In this document: piece by piece, positions 50,528-59,951 of the stretch | Numbering within the stretch: position 1 is the first letter of the stretch | How the letters are laid out: each line of letters opens with the position of its first letter | Source: Gemmatimonas sp. | Lineage (GTDB): Bacteria; Gemmatimonadota; Gemmatimonadetes; Gemmatimonadales; Gemmatimonadaceae | NCBI RefSeq assembly: GCF_031426495.1 | Contig: NZ_JANPLK010000014.1 | Coordinates: 1 to 64,000, forward strand | Direction of reading: 5' to 3' | Length of the DNA stretch: 64,000 nucleotides | The notes under the pieces: model-generated | Told to the model about the DNA's origin: nothing | Database searches by the model: none | Seen by the model: only the letters and a program-made list of their open reading frames with translations | Program-made: the position numbers and the translations under genes

Positions 50528-53500
50528 ATGGGTAGGTTTTTCTCGCTCGCCGCGGCGCTCGCGGTTGCCGTGCTGCCGCTTCGCGCGGACGCACAAACCC
50601 GCGATATCTCGGGTAAGGTGACGCAAGCCGTCGTCGGCACCCCCATCGCTGACGTGACCGTCAGCATCGTCGGCCAGCAGGTCGGTGTCCGGACCAACGA
50701 ACGCGGTGAATTCCGCATGCGCGTGCCATCGGGCGAAGTGCTCGTGCTCGCGCGTCAGCTCGGCTTCAAGCGCCAGACGATCCGCCTCGGTGCGACCGAG
50801 AACACGGCCAACTTCGTCCTCGAGAAGGACGTGCTGCAGCTGGAAGGCGTGACGGTGACGGGTCAGGCGACGACGACGGATCGTAAGGTGGCGGCGACCG
50901 CCGTGGCAACCGTCGGTGGTCCGGAGCTAAACCGCGTGCCGGCTCGTTCCATTGAAAGCAACTTGGCCGGCAAAGTGGCCGGTGCGCGCATGTTTGAAAA
51001 TAGCGGCGCCCCGGGCGGCGGTGCGCAGATTCAGATTCGCGGCGCCACGTCGGTGCTCGCCTCCGGCGACCCCCTGTACGTGGTGGACGGCGTCATCATT
51101 TCGAACGCCAGCATTTCGTCGGGATCGAGCTCGGTGAGTCGCGCCTCCGGCAGCACCGGGTCGAGTCAGGACCAAGTGGTGAACCGTCTGGCCGACCTGA
51201 ACCCGAACGATGTCGAGAACATCGAAGTGCTGAAGTCGGCGGCCGCGACGGCCATCTACGGCTCTCGGGCCACCAACGGTGTGGTGGTGATCACCACCAA
51301 GCGCGGCAAGCAGGGCAGAGCCACGTGGAACGTGGTTCAGCGCATGGGGACGCAGCAGGCCCAGCGTCTTCTCGGTCATCGCTCGTTCGAGAACTACGCC
51401 GAAGTGAAGCCCTATGTCGGCGGCGTGTACGGCGACTCGATCGCTCGCGCGGTGTGCGGCACCGGCGCGTGCCCGTCGTTCGACTGGCAGAAGGATCTGT
51501 ATGGTCGGACGTCGCCGAGCTGGGAAACGCTCCTCTCGTCGGCCGGTGGCGCAAACAATACCCGCTACTTCGTCTCGTTGAATGACCGACAGGAGTCGGG
51601 CATCGCGATCAACACGGGCGCGCGTCGTACCGGCGGTCGTGTCAACCTCGACCAGACGATCGGCACCAAGCTCACCGTGAGCGCTGGTCTTGACGTCACG
51701 CGCAACTCTTTCCAGCGCGGATTCGGCAACAACGACAATGCCGGTGTGAGCCCGATCTATTCGCTGGCGTACAACCCGGCGATCATCGACCTGACCAAGA
51801 AGGATGCCTCGGGCCGCTACGTCCAGATGCCGTTCTACACCGGCAGCACGCGCCCCGGCTTCGGCACGTCGAACCCGTTCGAAGTCTTCAACTTCGCAGA
51901 CAACACAGAGAGCGTGTGGCGCCAGGCGGGTAACGTGCGCGTCGGCTACACGGCGTTGTCGACCACCAAGAACTCGGTGCAGCTCTCGTACCTGACCGGT
52001 GTCGACCGCTTCCAGCAGGAAGGCTATCAGTACTTCCCGAACTACTTCCAGGTCGAGCCAGCCGACGGGTTCCTGGGTACGGCGAATCAGGTAAACGCGT
52101 CGAGTCTCCAGATGAACCAAGGCGTGAACGCCGTCTGGACCTACAGCCCGAACAGCAAGTGGCTGACGTCGGCAACGACGTCGTTCGGTGGCACGTACGA
52201 AACGCAAGCGCTGAATCAGTACAGCGTACGTGGACGCGGCCTGCTGCCGACGCGCAAGATCGCGTTGGGCGCGCAAGACATCGCCATCACGAACGCGCGC
52301 ACCGAGTTCCGCGATCAGTCGATGTATGCGCAGACGCAGTTGCTCATGCTCGACGAAAAGCTGGCTTTGAACGCCGGCCTTCGTGCCGACCGTTCGAGTG
52401 CCAACGGAGACCGCGAGAAGTTCTACACGTTCCCCAAGTTCTCGGGATCGTACCGTTTCGTGAAGCCGCTCACGGACAAGATCGACGAGATCAAGTTCCG
52501 CGCGGCGTGGGGCCAGTCGGGCAACCGGCCGCGTTGGGCTGATCGCGACATTCTGTACGCCGACGGTGGGTTGATCGGCGGCGGCGGCTCGCTCGTCTCC
52601 GCTGGCCAGCTCGGCAGCACGATCGTGAAGCCGGAAGTCATGAACGAGACCGAGTTCGGTACGGACGCCACGCTGTTCGGCGGCCGGATGGGCGTGGAAT
52701 TCTCGCGCTACCAGCGCCGTATCACGGACTTGTTGCTCACGTTCCCGCTGGCGCCGTCGTCTGGCCTGGGCACGCAAGTGATCAACGGCGGCCAGCTGTC
52801 GGTGCTCGGCACTGAAGCCGTGTTGTCGGCGGTACCGATCCGCACGCGCAATTTCGAATGGACCACGCGCATCATCTACAATCAGAACGCGCAGTTCACC
52901 GACTCCATCCCGGTGCCGGCATTCGCCGTCGGTGGTTCCTTCGGCGCGTCGTACGGACGTAACCGCATTCAGCGTGGCACGCGTTCGACGAACATCTGGG
53001 GCAACGCCCCGCTCCGTCCGAACGCCGTGCCGGGGCAGCCCAACGTCGTGGCCGACACGATCCTGTTTGACTCGAATCCGATCCATACGACGACGTTCAA
53101 CAACGACTTCTCGTACAAGCGGTTCACGGTGTCGGCGTTGCTCGATTGGCGGAACGGCGGTTACGTGTCGAACATGACGAACAACCTGTGGGACGAAGGT
53201 GGTCAGTCGCGCGATTTTGTGGCCGAGGGTAAGCAGCGCTACGCCACCTTCAACAGCGGCGACATCCGACCGTACATCCAGAACGGTTCATACGTGAAGA
53301 TCCGTGAAGTGACGGTGAACTATCAGGCGCCTGACGCGTTGGCGAAGAAGATTCCGGGCGCCAGTTCGTTGCGCTTCAACTTGAGTGGCCGAAACCTCGC
53401 CATCTTCTCCAAGTATTGGAGCTTCGATCCGGAGTTCAGCAACTTCGGCAACTCGAACTTCAACCGCTTCATCGATCTCGCGCCGTTCCCGGCGAGCCGT

Positions 53501-53533
53501 CAGTTCTTCTTCAGCGTCGACGTGGGGTTCTAA
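50528..53533 (+). CDS. SusC/RagA-type TonB-linked outer-membrane receptor
   Basis: 1001 aa from ATG 50528, with GGAG seven to ten bases upstream. Signal peptide (to ADAQ), a carboxypeptidase-regulatory domain (ISGKVTQAVVGTPIADVTVSIVGQQ), plug (QIQIRGATSVLASGDPLYVVDGVI) and the SusC signature DVENIEVLKSAAATAIYGSRATNGVVVITTKRG, then a 22-strand barrel ending in F (FSVDVGF). It imports a ligand, probably an oligosaccharide or peptide, with the downstream SusD protein. Confidence 0.95.
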   Translation: MGRFFSLAAALAVAVLPLRADAQTRDISGKVTQAVVGTPIADVTVSIVGQQVGVRTNERGEFRMRVPSGEVLVLARQLGFKRQTIRLGATENTANFVLEKDVLQLEGVTVTGQATTTDRKVAATAVATVGGPELNRVPARSIESNLAGKVAGARMFENSGAPGGGAQIQIRGATSVLASGDPLYVVDGVIISNASISSGSSSVSRASGSTGSSQDQVVNRLADLNPNDVENIEVLKSAAATAIYGSRATNGVVVITTKRGKQGRATWNVVQRMGTQQAQRLLGHRSFENYAEVKPYVGGVYGDSIARAVCGTGACPSFDWQKDLYGRTSPSWETLLSSAGGANNTRYFVSLNDRQESGIAINTGARRTGGRVNLDQTIGTKLTVSAGLDVTRNSFQRGFGNNDNAGVSPIYSLAYNPAIIDLTKKDASGRYVQMPFYTGSTRPGFGTSNPFEVFNFADNTESVWRQAGNVRVGYTALSTTKNSVQLSYLTGVDRFQQEGYQYFPNYFQVEPADGFLGTANQVNASSLQMNQGVNAVWTYSPNSKWLTSATTSFGGTYETQALNQYSVRGRGLLPTRKIALGAQDIAITNARTEFRDQSMYAQTQLLMLDEKLALNAGLRADRSSANGDREKFYTFPKFSGSYRFVKPLTDKIDEIKFRAAWGQSGNRPRWADRDILYADGGLIGGGGSLVSAGQLGSTIVKPEVMNETEFGTDATLFGGRMGVEFSRYQRRITDLLLTFPLAPSSGLGTQVINGGQLSVLGTEAVLSAVPIRTRNFEWTTRIIYNQNAQFTDSIPVPAFAVGGSFGASYGRNRIQRGTRSTNIWGNAPLRPNAVPGQPNVVADTILFDSNPIHTTTFNNDFSYKRFTVSALLDWRNGGYVSNMTNNLWDEGGQSRDFVAEGKQRYATFNSGDIRPYIQNGSYVKIREVTVNYQAPDALAKKIPGASSLRFNLSGRNLAIFSKYWSFDPEFSNFGNSNFNRFIDLAPFPASRQFFFSVDVGF

Positions 53534-53536
53534 ACC

Positions 53537-55006
53537 ATGACGATCTCACTTAACACGGCCTCGTCCTCTGTGAAGACGACTTTGACATCGGTCCGGAGCA
53601 TCGCTGCACTTGGTGCGGCCTTGTCCCTCGGCGCCTGTAGCGCCGACCAGCTCAACATCACGAACCCCAACACGCCCACCGTGGCAGCGGCGGCCGCTGA
53701 CCCGCAGGCGCTACAGCTGCAGGCCACGGGACTGCTGCGACAGCTGCGTGGTGCCCGCGGTGGCTTTATGAGCTCGACCGGAATTTTCGGTCGTGAGTCG
53801 TACAACTACACCCCGCAGGAGGGGCGTAACACGTCGGGTTTCCTGATTGGCATTTCCGGGCAGAACCGACTCGATCCAGCCGGGTTTGCGGTTGGGAACT
53901 GGGCTGCTCAGTACGGCAATCTGCGCGACATCTTCAATCTGAAGAACGCCGCGACCGCATCGAGCTCGCTCTCCGCGGAGCAGAAGAGCGCCGTTCAGGG
54001 CTTTGCCAAGACGCTCGAAGGGTTGGAGCTGCTGTACGTGATCAGCACGCGCGACACCCTCGGCGCGGTCGTGGAGATCAAGCAGAATGCGTCTGACCTC
54101 GCCGCATTCGTGTCGCGTGACTCCACGTACAAGTACATCCTGGCCACGCTCGATGACGGCGCGGCCAACCTGGCGGCCGGCGGGAGCGCGTTTCCGTTTA
54201 CCATCCACGCCGGCTTCGCCGGATTCAACACGCCGTCCACGTTCCGGTTGTTCAACCGGGCGATCGCGGCGCGAGCGGCGGCGTACTACGCCACCAGCGG
54301 CGGCGGTGCGGCGGCGTGGCAGCGTGCCCTCACAGCACTCACCGCGTCATTCCTGAACACCGCCGCGACCACGCGCGCACAGCTCGATGTCGGGCCGGTG
54401 CACGTGTACTCGGCCGCGACGGGCGACGCCAACAACCCCCTGAACGTGGTCACGGCGACCGACATCTACGCGCACGGCTCATTTCAGACGGACGCGCAGA
54501 ACAAGGCGAGTGGACAGCCTGACGATCGGTACACGACGAAGATCGGTGCGCGGCCGACTCGTAACGCACCACAGGGACTTGGTATCCCGTCATCGCTGGG
54601 TTTCAACATCTACCCGGCGCTGACGAGCAGCATTCCGATCATCCGGAACGAGGAGCTCATCCTGCTTCGTGCGGAGGCGCTGTTGGCCACCGCCGACAAG
54701 GCGGGCGCGATCGCGCTGATCAATCAGATCCGGGTGAATTCGGGTGGATTGGCACCGACCACGCTGACGGCCGCGTCGAGCGATGCCGATGTGCTGACGG
54801 AGATCCTGTACAACAAGCGCTACTCGCTGATGCTCGAAGGGCATCGCTGGATCGATATGCGTCGCTACGGCCGGTTGAACCAGCTGCCGCTGGACATCAC
54901 CACTGGCGTGAACGTGCATTTCGTTGCCCGCGTGATGCCGATTCCGCAGGCGGAGTGTCTGGTGCGCGTCGGCAAGCCGGCGCCGATTGCCGGGCCGGGG
55001 TGCTGA
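53537..55006 (+). CDS. SusD/RagB-type surface lipoprotein
   Basis: 489 aa, starting three bases after SusC. The lipoprotein signal LGAALSLGACSAD is clear. Late features RNEELILLRAEALLATADKAGAIALINQIRVNSGG and EILYNKRYSLMLEGHRWIDMRRYG are typical of the SusD TPR core. It forms the lid of the SusC channel. Confidence 0.93.
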   Translation: MTISLNTASSSVKTTLTSVRSIAALGAALSLGACSADQLNITNPNTPTVAAAAADPQALQLQATGLLRQLRGARGGFMSSTGIFGRESYNYTPQEGRNTSGFLIGISGQNRLDPAGFAVGNWAAQYGNLRDIFNLKNAATASSSLSAEQKSAVQGFAKTLEGLELLYVISTRDTLGAVVEIKQNASDLAAFVSRDSTYKYILATLDDGAANLAAGGSAFPFTIHAGFAGFNTPSTFRLFNRAIAARAAAYYATSGGGAAAWQRALTALTASFLNTAATTRAQLDVGPVHVYSAATGDANNPLNVVTATDIYAHGSFQTDAQNKASGQPDDRYTTKIGARPTRNAPQGLGIPSSLGFNIYPALTSSIPIIRNEELILLRAEALLATADKAGAIALINQIRVNSGGLAPTTLTAASSDADVLTEILYNKRYSLMLEGHRWIDMRRYGRLNQLPLDITTGVNVHFVARVMPIPQAECLVRVGKPAPIAGPGC

Positions 55007-55055
55007 GGAGTACGGAGTACGGAGTAAGGAGTAAGGAGTACGAAGTACGGAGTGG
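55007..55055. repeat. Seven-base tandem repeat, seven copies
   Basis: GGAGTAC is repeated seven times in head-to-tail order with small changes (GGAGTAC x2, GGAGTAA x2, GGAGTAC, GAAGTAC, GGAGTGG), between the SusD stop and its terminator. The unit contains a Shine-Dalgarno-like GGAG. Confidence 0.9.
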
Positions 55056-55060
55056 GAAAT

Positions 55061-55093
55061 GCCCCCGTGAGAGTCTTCTCACGGGGGCGTTTT
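55061..55093 (+). terminator. Terminator of the SusC/SusD operon
   Basis: Stem GCCCCCGTGAGA (55061-55072) with TCTCACGGGGGC (55077-55088), 4-base loop, then GTTTT. It also serves well as a barrier for the convergent gene at 55114. Confidence 0.92.
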
Positions 55094-55113
55094 CACAGTC
55101 GGGAGAGCGTTAG

Positions 55114-55980
55114 TCAGTAGCCGTCGCGCGTCCAGACGGCGATGATGCCGCAGCGTCGATCGGGGCCGCTGAATTCAGGCGGGGTGGTCGCCGGTCCGCT
55201 ATAGATCTCGATACCGGCAATTTGCCGAGGCGGTGGCAGCAGGTCGAGATTGAAGAATCGCGGCAACACAATGCCATCCAGCAGGACTTGCATGGGACAG
55301 GCACCTGCCCCGTCGCCGGTCAGACTCCCGCCTTCCCGACGCGACAAGGCCACGGTTCCGGCGAACTGCTGATCCGTGATCCGTGAGACCTCGACACTGC
55401 GCGTGTTCCGCAGATAATCGGAGGCTTCACGGGAGCCGCGACGATCGATCTCGTCTTGCGTGATGAACTGTCCTTGGCCGATGAGCCGGCGCTTCTCGAA
55501 TCCCAGCATGCGCATGCCGACGCGGCGCTCTTTGATGCGCAACGTGTCCAAAAGACTGTTGGAACGGGTGAGGGAATAGGTCAGCCGCAGCGTGTCGTTG
55601 TCACGGACGTCGATGATACCGGAGGTGGGCGCAAAGCCAATTCGTCGGACGACGATGAGGTATTGCCCGGGTGGTACCTGCAACATCCGGAATCGGCCGT
55701 TCTCTCCGGTCACGACGCGCGCGGAGGTGCCCACCACGGAGATGTCGGCGCTGACCAACGGGCGAAGCAGGGTATCGGTGACGACGCCATCGATCACCGA
55801 TTGCGCGCCGGCTAGGCGTCGGGCGGCGGCGGCGGCGCGATCGCGTTCTTGCGCCGCGCGATCGAGCACCGTCGTTCGCTGCTGGGCGCCGAGCTCCGTC
55901 GCCATAAACGGTAGGGCGTACAGTGCTGCGATGGCAACGGACGTACCGACGCGCCGAGAAAAGTTTGGCATATTCGTCAT
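55114..55980 (-). CDS. Plug-domain protein without a barrel
   Basis: 288 aa. Signal peptide, then a helical stretch (AAQERDRAAAAARRLAG), a carboxypeptidase-regulatory domain (VIDGVVTDTLLRPLVSADISVVGTSARVVTGENGRFRM) and a TonB-plug-like end (TQDEIDRRGSREASDYLRNTR, ACPMQVLLDGIVLPRFF, PRQIAGIEIYSGPA, CGIIAVWTRDGY). It stops where a barrel would begin. ATG 55980 or 55971 can be the start. Such mini-proteins occur in related genomes; function unknown. Confidence 0.85.
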   Translation of the reverse strand: MTNMPNFSRRVGTSVAIAALYALPFMATELGAQQRTTVLDRAAQERDRAAAAARRLAGAQSVIDGVVTDTLLRPLVSADISVVGTSARVVTGENGRFRMLQVPPGQYLIVVRRIGFAPTSGIIDVRDNDTLRLTYSLTRSNSLLDTLRIKERRVGMRMLGFEKRRLIGQGQFITQDEIDRRGSREASDYLRNTRSVEVSRITDQQFAGTVALSRREGGSLTGDGAGACPMQVLLDGIVLPRFFNLDLLPPPRQIAGIEIYSGPATTPPEFSGPDRRCGIIAVWTRDGY

Positions 55981-56017
55981 GGACTAGAGCAACAGGTGGA
56001 TGAACGCTCGCTTCGCG

Positions 56018-56461
56018 CTACTTCTTCTTCAGGTCACCGCAGGCCACGATGATGCCCATGGCCTGGGCGGCGTCGTGAATATTGACGTAGTAGGTCGTCG
56101 TGTCGGCGAGCGCGACGGCGAGCGTCGCCTTCCCGGCACCCTGCCCTTTGTCACTGATCACGATGGGCGCGTAGGCTCGTCCTCCGCCTACGACGCCGCC
56201 GCCCTTCTCGCAGCTGCCGGTGTGGATGTGCCACGGGCGCGTCGCTCCCGGCGTGTCGTCGGCCAGCGTGACCGAGACTTCGGTACCGGCGCCGTCTTTC
56301 GTGGGCGTGACGGTCGCGGTGCCATGCACCTTCCGACCGTCCTTGCCGGCGAGCGTAGCGACGTAATCGGTGATTGGCCGGGCGAGGGCGAAGAGGACGG
56401 CGCTGTTGCCGACGAGTGCGGCGCTGAGCGCCATCCAGCGGAAAGTCGTGCGGCGGGGCAT
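56018..56461 (-). CDS. Exported CHRD/Cu-Zn SOD-like protein
   Basis: 147 aa from ATG 56461. A signal-anchor (MALSAALVGNSAVLFALARP) precedes a beta domain with GATRPWHIHTGSCEKGG, ATLAVALADTTTYYVNIHDAAQAMGIIVACGDL. HIH and NIH pairs with Cys may bind metal. It resembles CHRD-type and SOD-like small proteins; true SOD ligands are not all seen. Confidence 0.7.
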   Translation of the reverse strand: MPRRTTFRWMALSAALVGNSAVLFALARPITDYVATLAGKDGRKVHGTATVTPTKDGAGTEVSVTLADDTPGATRPWHIHTGSCEKGGGVVGGGRAYAPIVISDKGQGAGKATLAVALADTTTYYVNIHDAAQAMGIIVACGDLKKK

Positions 56462-56493
56462 CGAGAACTCCGGTACGGGGACGAGCAAGGAGA

Positions 56494-56934
56494 CTACGGA
56501 CGACGAGCAGGAGGACGCGGGGCTGGCCCCTTGGCAGGCGGCGGGCGCTTGGCGGGCGACTGCCCGACCGGTGGGGACTTGATCGGAGGGCGTGGTGGCG
56601 ACGGCCGAGACGTGCTACCCCGTTGCCCAGGAAACGCATCCGCCACGAAGATGAACGCGAGCGCGAGCGCCGCCAGCACGAGGATCACAAAGAGCACGCG
56701 CGCGCGCATGGGCCGACCATCGACGAAGATCGTGCCGACGAGTACGGGCACGACGATGAGGAACAGGCGCACGATGCGTCGATCGAACGTGTTCGGTACG
56801 ATCTTCGTGGTGCGCGGCGTGATCTTGAGTCGATACTCCGCCTCGCTGGCGAGGCGGAAGACGCCATCCTCGAGCGCGCGGAACCAGCGCACCGCGGGGA
56901 AGCGGGTGAGCAGTGCTTTCCGTTGCGCGCTCAT
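56494..56934 (-). CDS. Small membrane protein with a proline-rich tail
   Basis: 146 aa. A soluble N-terminus, two membrane spans (IVRLFLIVVPVLVGTIF and VLFVILVLAALALAFIFVADAF), then a Pro/Lys/Arg-rich tail of 45 residues (RPSPPRPPIKSPP). Its ATG 56934 overlaps the MOSC stop. Function unknown. Confidence 0.75.
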   Translation of the reverse strand: MSAQRKALLTRFPAVRWFRALEDGVFRLASEAEYRLKITPRTTKIVPNTFDRRIVRLFLIVVPVLVGTIFVDGRPMRARVLFVILVLAALALAFIFVADAFPGQRGSTSRPSPPRPPIKSPPVGQSPAKRPPPAKGPAPRPPARRP

Positions 56935-57437
56935 GCCGGCACGCGATCGAAGAGCGAGGGCGGTTCCAATGTGTCATCCCAACGGATCGCGTCGCCGACG
57001 GCGATGTCGCCGTCGGCGAGAATCATGGCGAAGGCCCCGCCGCCCCACGCTGGCCGCATCACGGCCTGCAACCCAGGGAACACTTCATCCATCTGGTGAC
57101 ACGGCTTCGTTTCACCGGCGATCAGCACGCGCACCGCGCCGAGGCGCAGTACGCGCCCGCGTGAGTTCACCAACGGAATGCCGCGTACGAGCACGTTGGC
57201 GCGTCGCCGGATCGGGCCCAGCGACTCGTCGTGTTCGCGTCCCAGCGCGGTCAGGTGTTCGGCCCACCGTTCCGCCTCGAGCAACGTGATCTGCCGGCGG
57301 CCTCGCTGATTGGCGTTGCCGACGAGTCCACGCTCCGTACGTACGTGTGCTCTCGCGACCGGATCCATGGGCCCGCGCTTGGCGCGCTTGAGCCAGATCT
57401 GTTCGATGACACCCTGTGGCACTACGAGTTCGGACAT
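56931..57437 (-). CDS. MOSC-domain protein
   Basis: 168 aa. MOSC fold with GLVGNANQRGRRQITLLEAERWAE, RRRANVLVRGIPLVNSRGRVLRLG, and the conserved Cys in GETKPCHQMDEVFPGLQ. The domain handles sulfur or molybdenum cofactor-like chemistry in other proteins. Its stop/start overlaps tyrA (TGATG). Confidence 0.87.
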   Translation of the reverse strand: MSELVVPQGVIEQIWLKRAKRGPMDPVARAHVRTERGLVGNANQRGRRQITLLEAERWAEHLTALGREHDESLGPIRRRANVLVRGIPLVNSRGRVLRLGAVRVLIAGETKPCHQMDEVFPGLQAVMRPAWGGGAFAMILADGDIAVGDAIRWDDTLEPPSLFDRVPA

Positions 57438-58570
57438 CAGGCCCGCTCGACGATGCGATCGATGAGAAAGCTGGACTGCTCGAGTGCTTCGGCGGTGAAG
57501 TCACCGAAGAACAGGCGGACGTCATCGAACAGGCGCGAGAACGCGACCTGATCGCCACGCGCGAGGATATCGGCGACGTCGTGCACGGACTGTCCGAAGG
57601 CGGAGGTGACGTCGGCCGTGCGCGGGTTCCGCATTTCGATCGAGCCGTAGAGCGCCGGGTCCTGCGCGAAATGGCGCGCCGCCACGTACAGCTCCAGCAG
57701 GTACGCCGGCGAGGTGAACGGCAGCGTTTCGGCCAACGGCAGCCCGAGGCGACTGAGCGTGAGCCCTTGCACCTGCGTTTGAAAATGCGTGAGCACCTGC
57801 ACCACCGACATCGCGCGATCGTGCAGCGTGGCGGTGGTTTCGGTGATCACCAGTCCGCGTGCGGCAAACGACTGCGCGACCCAATCGGCCCAGGTATCGC
57901 CGCGCCCGCGACAGATCACCACGCGCTGGCCCTGCAGCGTGTGCACGCTCGGTCCGAACATGGGGTGGGTGCCGACCACGCTCGCGCTGGTGACCTCGAG
58001 CATCGTCTGCAGCGGCGCCTCTTTCACGCTGGTGACGTCCATCAGCAACGCATCGTCGCGCACATGCGGGCCCACGGCGCGAAGCACCCCGTCGGTGACA
58101 TCGATCGGGACACTGACCACGACCACGTCCGCCACCGCGGCCGCTTCCTCAGCACGCAACGTGGTGTCGGTGTCGACGAGCAGCAGGCGATGACCGAGGT
58201 CGCCGAACAGGCGCGCCATCACGCGACCGATGCGGCCGTGGCCGCCGATGATTGCGATCGTATACGACGCGGCATCCATCGGCACTTCGGCACGCAGCGC
58301 GGCCTGATGATCGCGACTCGACCGCATGAGCAGCCGGAAGATCGATTCGATCTCGTCGCTGGGCAGCCCGAGCTCACGAGCGTGTTCATGTCGATCCCGC
58401 AACAGCTCGCGCTCGCGACTCGCGTCACGGATCTTGAGACCGTGCTGGCGCTTGTAGGCGGCGACCTCCGCCACCAGCGCCATGCGTTTCGCCATGATCT
58501 GCAGCAGGTCACGATCGAGCGCATCGATCATGGCGCGCACCACGGGCAGCGGACGCGGCGTGTCAGCCAC
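57437..58570 (-). CDS. tyrA: Chorismate mutase / prephenate dehydrogenase (T-protein)
   Basis: 377 aa from GTG 58570. N-terminal AroQ chorismate mutase (RAMIDALDRDLLQIMAKRMALVAEVAAYKRQHGLKIRDASRERELLRD, about 10-90), then the NAD domain (IAIIGGHGRIGRVMARLFGDLGH) and dehydrogenase helices (THPMFGPSVHTLQGQRVVICRG). It leads to tyrosine. The fusion order equals that of enterobacterial TyrA. Confidence 0.93.
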   Translation of the reverse strand: MADTPRPLPVVRAMIDALDRDLLQIMAKRMALVAEVAAYKRQHGLKIRDASRERELLRDRHEHARELGLPSDEIESIFRLLMRSSRDHQAALRAEVPMDAASYTIAIIGGHGRIGRVMARLFGDLGHRLLLVDTDTTLRAEEAAAVADVVVVSVPIDVTDGVLRAVGPHVRDDALLMDVTSVKEAPLQTMLEVTSASVVGTHPMFGPSVHTLQGQRVVICRGRGDTWADWVAQSFAARGLVITETTATLHDRAMSVVQVLTHFQTQVQGLTLSRLGLPLAETLPFTSPAYLLELYVAARHFAQDPALYGSIEMRNPRTADVTSAFGQSVHDVADILARGDQVAFSRLFDDVRLFFGDFTAEALEQSSFLIDRIVERA

Positions 58571-58597
58571 GATCGCGTGTCTCGGTGAAGGATGGCA

Positions 58598-59908
58598 TCA
58601 CCTGGTCATCTTCCAGAACGCGATGCCGCTGGCCTGCGGTCCGACATCGGCGGTGCCCACCTTCGCGTGCGACGTGAGATCGATGACATCGACCTTACCG
58701 GGCTGCGATCCCTGCCCTTCGCTGCTCACGAACGCGTACTTCGAGTCCGAGCTGATGGTGACGCCGTGCGCGAGACGGTTCGACGTAGGCACCTGCGCGA
58801 CACTGGCGCCGGTGGTGAGATCGAAGATCTCGACGGCGTTGCCCTGCTTGAGCGTGGCCACCATCAATTTGCCGTCGGCGGTCACGGCCAGGTTGTACAC
58901 GCCACGTCCAGTCTTCATTCGCCGCGTGAGTGCCCACGACTTGGTATCGATCTCGAGGATCTCATCGGCCCTGTTGCAGGCCACGTAGATCTTCGTGCCG
59001 TTGGCCGACGGTTGTGCCCACGTGGGCGAGCAGGAGGCGGGTGCCATTGTGTGCTTCTCGAGGCCCATCCCCGCGCGCCCAACCTGCGCCGGATCGATGG
59101 TGGGGCCAGCATTTGGCTTTTTCGCCGCGCCGGGAGCGGCCATATCGTGCCCCATCGCCGCATGATCCATCCCCGCCATACCGGGGCCCATCGTGGTGGT
59201 CGCAGTGAGCGCCAGCGGCCCTTCCTTGCCCTTGGCCAGTGAGAACCGGCGAGACACCACAAAATCCTTGGTGTCCACCTCCACGAGCTGGTCATCCATC
59301 ATGCAGGTGGAGTACTGCCGCATACCGTCCGGCGACACACGGCTGCCGTGCGGCATGGTGCAGGTGACGATGCGCGCAACCTCGGTGTGATTCGGTGTGT
59401 AGATCACCGACACGGTGGACGGGATCATGTCGCCGTGCAGATTGAAGTTCACCGACAGCGCGTAGAGGCCATCGGGTGTCACGTCGATCGACGCGGGGAA
59501 GTTACCCAACAGCAATCCAGGACCGACGAGCGTGTCGGGACCGAGTGCGTAGCGCCAGTATTTGCCATCGGGGAATCCGTGCCCGGTGGTCAGGTGCAGG
59601 TACTTGCCATCCTGCGAGATCGCGAGGCCGTGCGGTCCCTCCATCTCCGCCGCCAACTCCCCGACACCGATCGACTTTTCGACCACGGTCCCCATGGGCC
59701 CGAATCGCACACGATAGATCTTGTCGGCCGATTCAGCGCCTACATACACCCAGTAGTCGACGAGGGGCGCTTCAACGGGGGCCGGTGCGAAGACGGGCTT
59801 CGTCTGGCCAGCCAGCGGTGCGGGCGGCGGCAGGGTCGTGCTCGCCGCGAAGACGACGGCGGCGTACACAGTGCGCCACGTCTTGCGAGGGCTTGGAACG
59901 AGAGGCAT
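58598..59908 (-). CDS. YncE-like beta-propeller protein with a Met/His-rich insert
   Basis: 436 aa. Signal peptide (to LAGQ). Propeller blades: GPHGLAISQDGKYLHLTTGHG, ASIDVTPDGLYALSV, GSRVSPDGMRQYSTCMM, YNLAVTADGKLMVATL, GVTISSDSKYAFVSS. Between blades (about 240-290) lies MGPGMAGMDHAAMGHDM, a copper-binding-type stretch. Divergent from the next gene with a 43-base spacer. Confidence 0.88.
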   Translation of the reverse strand: MPLVPSPRKTWRTVYAAVVFAASTTLPPPAPLAGQTKPVFAPAPVEAPLVDYWVYVGAESADKIYRVRFGPMGTVVEKSIGVGELAAEMEGPHGLAISQDGKYLHLTTGHGFPDGKYWRYALGPDTLVGPGLLLGNFPASIDVTPDGLYALSVNFNLHGDMIPSTVSVIYTPNHTEVARIVTCTMPHGSRVSPDGMRQYSTCMMDDQLVEVDTKDFVVSRRFSLAKGKEGPLALTATTTMGPGMAGMDHAAMGHDMAAPGAAKKPNAGPTIDPAQVGRAGMGLEKHTMAPASCSPTWAQPSANGTKIYVACNRADEILEIDTKSWALTRRMKTGRGVYNLAVTADGKLMVATLKQGNAVEIFDLTTGASVAQVPTSNRLAHGVTISSDSKYAFVSSEGQGSQPGKVDVIDLTSHAKVGTADVGPQASGIAFWKMTR

Positions 59909-59951
59909 GATCGCGGGGCTCGGCAGGAACTATCCCATTGGAGACAACAGT

